A DNA stretch of 8,217 nt, from positions 1 through 8,217 of the forward strand of contig DQSP01000091.1 of assembly GCA_015663215.1 (NCBI GenBank), in the 5' to 3' direction. Shown piece after piece: positions 6,902-8,217 of the stretch. The position numbers were made by a program, and so were the translations under genes. The notes under the pieces are model-generated. The model saw only the letters and a program-made list of their open reading frames with translations, was not told the DNA's origin and did not search any database. This DNA comes from Sulfurimonas sp. GTDB lineage: Bacteria > Campylobacterota > Campylobacteria > Campylobacterales > Sulfurimonadaceae. The stretch's first letter is position 1; each line of letters starts with the position of its first letter.

Positions 6902-8217
6902 ATGGTTACAGTACAAAATCTTCTTATGCGTTATGGAAACAGAATCCTGTTTCAAGACATCAACCTCAAACTAGACCGTCACAAACGATATGGACTTATC
7001 GGTGCAAATGGTGCCGGTAAAACAACATTTTTAAAGATACTTTCTGGCGAAATTACTGAGTATGAGGGTGAAGTTATAATTCCTAAAGCAAATAAAGTAG
7101 GTGTCTTAGGACAAAATCAATTTGCATTTGAAGATTATACAATCGCTGATACAGTTCTTTATGGAAACAAACGTTTGCATGATGCCATCAAAGAAAAAGA
7201 AGACTTGTATGCTACAGGTGATTTTGAAGATGATGCTGTAAACAACCGTTTAGCTGATTTAGAAGTTATCTGTGTCGAAGAAGATCCAACTTATGAGTAT
7301 GATGTAAATATTGGCAAGATACTTGAAAATGTTGGTATCCCTGTCGAGAAACATACTGAGCTTATGAGTACACTTGATAGTGCTGACAAGTTTAAAGTGC
7401 TTTTAGCACAAGTGCTCTACCCTAAACCTGATGTACTTTTTCTCGATGAGCCAACAAATAACCAAGATATAGAAACTATCTCTTGGTTAGAAAACCAACT
7501 CAAACGTCACGAAGGCACACTTGTAGTTATTTCTCATGATAGACACTTTTTAAATGCTGTAGTAACAAATATTTTAGATGTTGATTATCAAAAAATTCGT
7601 GAGTTTACGGGTACTTATGATGACTGGTACTTAGCTGCAAATGTTTTATCTAAACAGATGGAACTTGATAATGCTAAAAAAATAAAAGAAAAAGATGAGC
7701 TAGAAGCTTTTGTTCGTCGATTCTCCGCAAATGCATCTAAAGCAAAACAGGCAACTTCACGTCAAAGAAAACTAGACAAACTTGAAATTGAAGATATAAA
7801 ACCATCATCTCGACGTGATCCGAGTATAGTTTTTAAAGCCAAACGAACTATGGGTGATGAAGCACTCAATGTAGTAAATATTTCGCATGCTTATGGTGAC
7901 AACCAAGTACTAAATAACATTAGCTTTAAAGTAGTTCCAGGTGAAAAAATCGCTCTTATCGGTGGTAATGGTGCTGGAAAAACTACATTAATGAAAATTC
8001 TTACAGAAGAGATAAGTGCCAACAGTGGTGAAGTACATATGGGTGCAACGATAGAACCTTCATACTTTCCACAAGACACAGCGGATATTATTACCGGTGA
8101 TGGCACCCTTTATGACTGGTTACGTGCTTATGATCCTAAACGCGATATTGCTGAGATAAGAAACTGTCTTGGACGTATGCTATTTAACGGTGAACAACAA
8201 GAAAAATCAGTTGTTAG
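6902..8217 (+). CDS. ABC-F family ATPase, YbiT type, 3' end beyond the window
   Basis: ABC-F proteins are soluble twin-ATPase proteins that act at the ribosomal E site. The 438 codons in view align well with E. coli YbiT (530 residues), so about 90-100 residues are missing. The first ATPase domain has RYGLIGANGAGKTT (Walker A, 34-41), an arm region (~90-135), VLFLDEPTNNQD (Walker B, Glu183) and ISHDRHFL (His212). Its signature segment is LDSADKFKVLLAQ rather than LSGGQ, as degenerate as in YbiT (APGWKLRVLLAQ). The P-tIM linker (~245-310) contains FVRRFSANASKAKQATSRQRKLD, highly diagnostic. The second domain begins ALNVVNISHAYGDNQVL, with GGNGAGKTT (354-362); the last readable part is NCLGRMLFNGEQQEKSVV. 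There is no transmembrane region. It is probably a housekeeping translation factor; nothing points to antibiotic resistance. Confidence 0.94.
   Translation, partial: MVTVQNLLMRYGNRILFQDINLKLDRHKRYGLIGANGAGKTTFLKILSGEITEYEGEVIIPKANKVGVLGQNQFAFEDYTIADTVLYGNKRLHDAIKEKEDLYATGDFEDDAVNNRLADLEVICVEEDPTYEYDVNIGKILENVGIPVEKHTELMSTLDSADKFKVLLAQVLYPKPDVLFLDEPTNNQDIETISWLENQLKRHEGTLVVISHDRHFLNAVVTNILDVDYQKIREFTGTYDDWYLAANVLSKQMELDNAKKIKEKDELEAFVRRFSANASKAKQATSRQRKLDKLEIEDIKPSSRRDPSIVFKAKRTMGDEALNVVNISHAYGDNQVLNNISFKVVPGEKIALIGGNGAGKTTLMKILTEEISANSGEVHMGATIEPSYFPQDTADIITGDGTLYDWLRAYDPKRDIAEIRNCLGRMLFNGEQQEKSVV

Noticed and set aside
6902..8217. ABC-F gene as an antibiotic resistance determinant
   Set aside because: The linker and overall sequence follow housekeeping YbiT, and there is no resistance context or leader peptide with an attenuator.

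Overview
The window looks like a piece of a chromosome from a Campylobacterota (Epsilonproteobacteria) bacterium, most likely a Sulfurimonas-like marine or sediment sulfur oxidiser. This rests on the AT-rich composition, short intergenic gaps, promoters with a good -10 box but no clear -35, and the character of the proteins (a long-form Pta, a hexameric-type citrate synthase, a large chemoreceptor and a YbiT-type ABC-F protein). The genus is my inference from recognised sequence style, not a search result.

Layout, left to right. Positions 1-193 (minus strand) hold the first ~60 codons of acetate kinase (ackA), with the reading frame broken at a run of eight T and apparently again near the window edge. 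Immediately upstream in the same operon, stop codon abutting ackA start codon, is pta (194-2275, minus). A very short divergent promoter region (about 2276-2329) with overlapping -10 boxes drives pta leftward and a YchJ-type SEC-C zinc-motif protein rightward (2330-2776). This gene is convergent with a short GNAT acetyltransferase (2773-3108, minus); the two stop codons share a single CTAG. A second divergent region (3109-3194) leads to gltA, citrate synthase (3195-4475, plus), followed by a weak hairpin terminator. A membrane chemoreceptor with a large double-Cache-like sensor follows (4550-6820, plus). A 12-bp perfect inverted repeat that overlaps the -10 box and the ribosome binding site then precedes an ABC-F ATPase gene (6902 to beyond the right edge).

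Functionally, pta, ackA and gltA all act at the acetyl-CoA node: Pta/AckA interconvert acetyl-CoA and acetate with ATP, and GltA condenses acetyl-CoA with oxaloacetate. The chemoreceptor and the ABC-F translation factor are independent housekeeping or sensory genes. I see no CRISPR array, tRNA, rRNA, insertion sequence or phage gene, and there is no gene-free stretch longer than 300 bases. I did not find a convincing novel multi-gene system; the most interesting items are small-scale: the disrupted ackA start, the inverted repeat over the ABC-F start region, the C-terminally clipped GNAT with the shared stop palindrome, and the symmetric divergent promoter.
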